Assembly (NCBI GenBank): GCA_902489925.1
Contig: CABUBX010000108.1
Location: forward strand, 1-7,282
Length of the DNA stretch: 7,282 bases
Reading direction: 5' to 3'
Source of the DNA: an uncultured Lachnospiraceae bacterium
GTDB lineage: Bacteria; Bacillota; Clostridia; Lachnospirales; Lachnospiraceae
The first letter of the stretch is position 1, and every line of letters starts with the position of its first letter. Both the position numbers and the translations under genes were made by a program. Below the pieces are notes generated by a model, which saw only the letters and a list, made by a program, of their open reading frames with translations, was not told the DNA's origin and ran no database searches. This document shows positions 6,082 to 7,282 of the stretch, one piece after another.

Positions 6082-7107
6082 TTATTTCTGAGGATTTGGA
6101 CGGTATGGTTTTACCGGTTTTACAGCGAATGGATTTTCTTCGCCTGTTTCTTCAAGATGCTTAAACCATGCAGCAGCCTTTGGTGCGAGAGAACTCCAAG
6201 ATTCAGCTGTCTGAGGTTTTTGCATATCTGTAGTAGCGTAACGGTAATCGTTGATGCGGCTGATGTATTTTTCGTCCTGCTGGGCGGAATTTTCATCACC
6301 GAGCTCACCGGCAGCAATACGAAGCAATGAAGCGTACTGTTCGCTTACTGTGTGAAGCTTTAAGTCATCAACAAAAAGTTTTCTTAAAGGACGTTTTGCC
6401 AGATTTGACATAATTGTACGGTTTTCATAGGACATTAATTTCCACATACGGGCAATTTCCCATGCACGTTCTACGGCCTTTCCCTTTGGAACAACCTCGC
6501 TTACCATACCAAAGTCAAGCATATCTTTTGCTGTAAACTGGCGTGTTGTCATCATGTAGTAATTTCCGCGCTTTGTACCCATATAATGCTGGCACATCAG
6601 TCCCATGGCATCGCCCGGCACAAGACCGCCCTGAGCGTGAGGCACTTCCATAACTGTATCCTCTGTACAGATGGTTACGTCACTGAGCATTGCTGAATCC
6701 CAGTGAAAGCCGGGGCCCGGAATCGCACCGATTGTAGGTACATCAATATCAAAAACCATGTTTTTGATTAAATTTGTGTCATCGAAGTACTGGTGCTGGA
6801 ATCTTTCCTTTGGAAGCTCGGAATATGTTTCCCAGCCGTTGGGGTCTGATTCAATCATCCAAGTATCACCGATATGAGTAAAGATGATAATTTCGTTTTT
6901 GTAGTCAAGAGAAAGGACTCTTGTAAGCTGACTGATTGCACGGTGGGACATACCGCTGTGGTGCATTGGGCCATCGTTTGTTTTCCATGTAACCTGCAAA
7001 ATTCCGTCCTCTCTGTAAAGGTCGGCAAAGTCTTTAAACCATTCTTTGTATTCTTCAAGTTCAGGCAGCTTGACGTAAGGTGCCATAGGTTTGTTATTTT
7101 CGGACAT
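6082..7107 (-). CDS. Crotonase-superfamily protein, 6-oxocamphor hydrolase-like (putative beta-diketone C-C hydrolase)
   Basis: Protein of 341 residues with a crotonase core at about 30-265 and a hydrophilic, proline- and charge-rich C-terminal extension (about 266-341). Conserved stretches are DVPTIGAIPGPGFHW (122-136), SDV (142-144), PHAQGGLVPGD (156-166), GTKRGNYY (177-184) and LDFGMVSEVV (197-206) followed by RAWEIAR (214-220). Recalled from memory, 6-oxocamphor hydrolase has the same SDIV...PH...GIVPGD...RGRY...LDYGAVNEV...RAWELAR series, with catalytic His and Asp nine residues apart; here His157 and Asp166, and His135 matches its third key residue. That enzyme cleaves cyclic beta-diketones by water, needing no CoA. 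The core is close to that enzyme's length (about 257), so the tail is extra. AGGAGGG lies about nine bases before ATG. A CoA-dependent hydratase/isomerase is the alternative. Confidence 0.8.
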   Translation of the reverse strand: MSENNKPMAPYVKLPELEEYKEWFKDFADLYREDGILQVTWKTNDGPMHHSGMSHRAISQLTRVLSLDYKNEIIIFTHIGDTWMIESDPNGWETYSELPKERFQHQYFDDTNLIKNMVFDIDVPTIGAIPGPGFHWDSAMLSDVTICTEDTVMEVPHAQGGLVPGDAMGLMCQHYMGTKRGNYYMMTTRQFTAKDMLDFGMVSEVVPKGKAVERAWEIARMWKLMSYENRTIMSNLAKRPLRKLFVDDLKLHTVSEQYASLLRIAAGELGDENSAQQDEKYISRINDYRYATTDMQKPQTAESWSSLAPKAAAWFKHLEETGEENPFAVKPVKPYRPNPQK

Positions 7108-7142
7108 ATAAATACCCTCCTGTAATATTTGATGATAAATTG

Positions 7143-7181
7143 ATTATACAAGACAGGGTTTGCCCTTGTGAAATGCCGTTT
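7143..7181 (-). promoter_or_regulatory. Putative promoter of the crotonase-type gene
   Basis: On the minus strand TATAAT (7143-7148) is preceded, with an 18-base spacer, by TTCACA, a good -35. The -35 overlaps the end of AAACGGCATTTC (7170-7181), the 12-mer also found before the MFS gene at almost the same distance from its -10. Transcription should start roughly 30 bases upstream of the ATG at 7107. Confidence 0.6.
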
Positions 7182-7200
7182 GCATAATGGTTTATGCAAA
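7179..7200. promoter_or_regulatory. Perfect inverted repeat, possible operator upstream of the crotonase-type gene
   Basis: TTTGCATAA (7179-7187) and TTATGCAAA (7192-7200) form a perfect 9-bp inverted repeat with spacer TGGT. It abuts the 12-base promoter element just upstream of the -35, a typical place for an activator. Half-sites match those at 4282-4299. Confidence 0.5.
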
Positions 7201-7243
7201 ATATGAATAAACGCGGCTGTTATGTTTTTTGATATGATCCCTT

Positions 7244-7282
7244 CTAGGTAGACAAGTGAAATAATAAAAACTTGTTACCTGG
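7244..7282. other. Incomplete hairpin at the right edge
   Basis: AGGTA (7246-7250) plus ACAAGT (7252-7257) pairs with ACTTGT (7270-7275) plus TACCT (7276-7280), with a bulged G at 7251; C7244-G7282 suggests the stem goes on past the window. It could be a terminator for a gene to the right or the edge of a repeat; the missing flank prevents a decision. Confidence 0.35.

Overview
The window looks like a piece of a low-to-moderate GC, anaerobic Firmicutes (Clostridia-type) genome. The reasons are strong AGGAGG-like ribosome binding sites, TAA stops on all six main genes, A/T-rich intergenic DNA with long-stem terminators, and enzymes of CoA-linked acid metabolism with no oxygenase. The taxon is inferred from style only; no rRNA, tRNA or recognisable species marker is present.

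Layout. Bases 1-181 hold a terminator for an upstream gene and a promoter. Bases 182-3098 (+) are a tight three-gene operon: acetyl-CoA acetyltransferase-type thiolase, a 3-hydroxyacyl-CoA/L-carnitine dehydrogenase-type enzyme, and a classical short-chain dehydrogenase. A long bidirectional terminator (3106-3180) separates it from a convergent phosphotriesterase-family metallohydrolase (3195-4172, -). A 331-base divergent promoter region follows, then an MFS transporter (4504-5763, +) of the oxalate/formate-antiporter-like type, whose frame is cut by a single in-frame TAG at codon 79. Its terminator (5802-5828) is followed by three 65-66 bp tandem repeats and a 21-bp-stem bidirectional terminator. 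The last gene (6082-7107, -) encodes a crotonase-superfamily protein whose conserved His/His/Asp pattern resembles 6-oxocamphor hydrolase, a retro-Claisen beta-diketone hydrolase. An upstream inverted repeat and an incomplete hairpin reach the right edge.

How the genes may work together (inference). A transporter, a hydrolase that cleaves C-C bonds of diketones, a metallo-lactonase-like hydrolase, an alcohol dehydrogenase, a hydroxyacid dehydrogenase and a thiolase are what one would expect for uptake and ring-opening breakdown of a cyclic ketone or lactone, ending in acetyl-CoA. Promoter regions of three of the transcription units carry a CATTTC element 20-21 bases before the -10, and TATGCAA/TTGCATA inverted repeats lie in two of the three regulatory regions, with a degenerate version in the third. 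This suggests a common regulator. No CoA-activating enzyme or regulator gene is in the window, so the pathway is incomplete here and the substrate is unknown.
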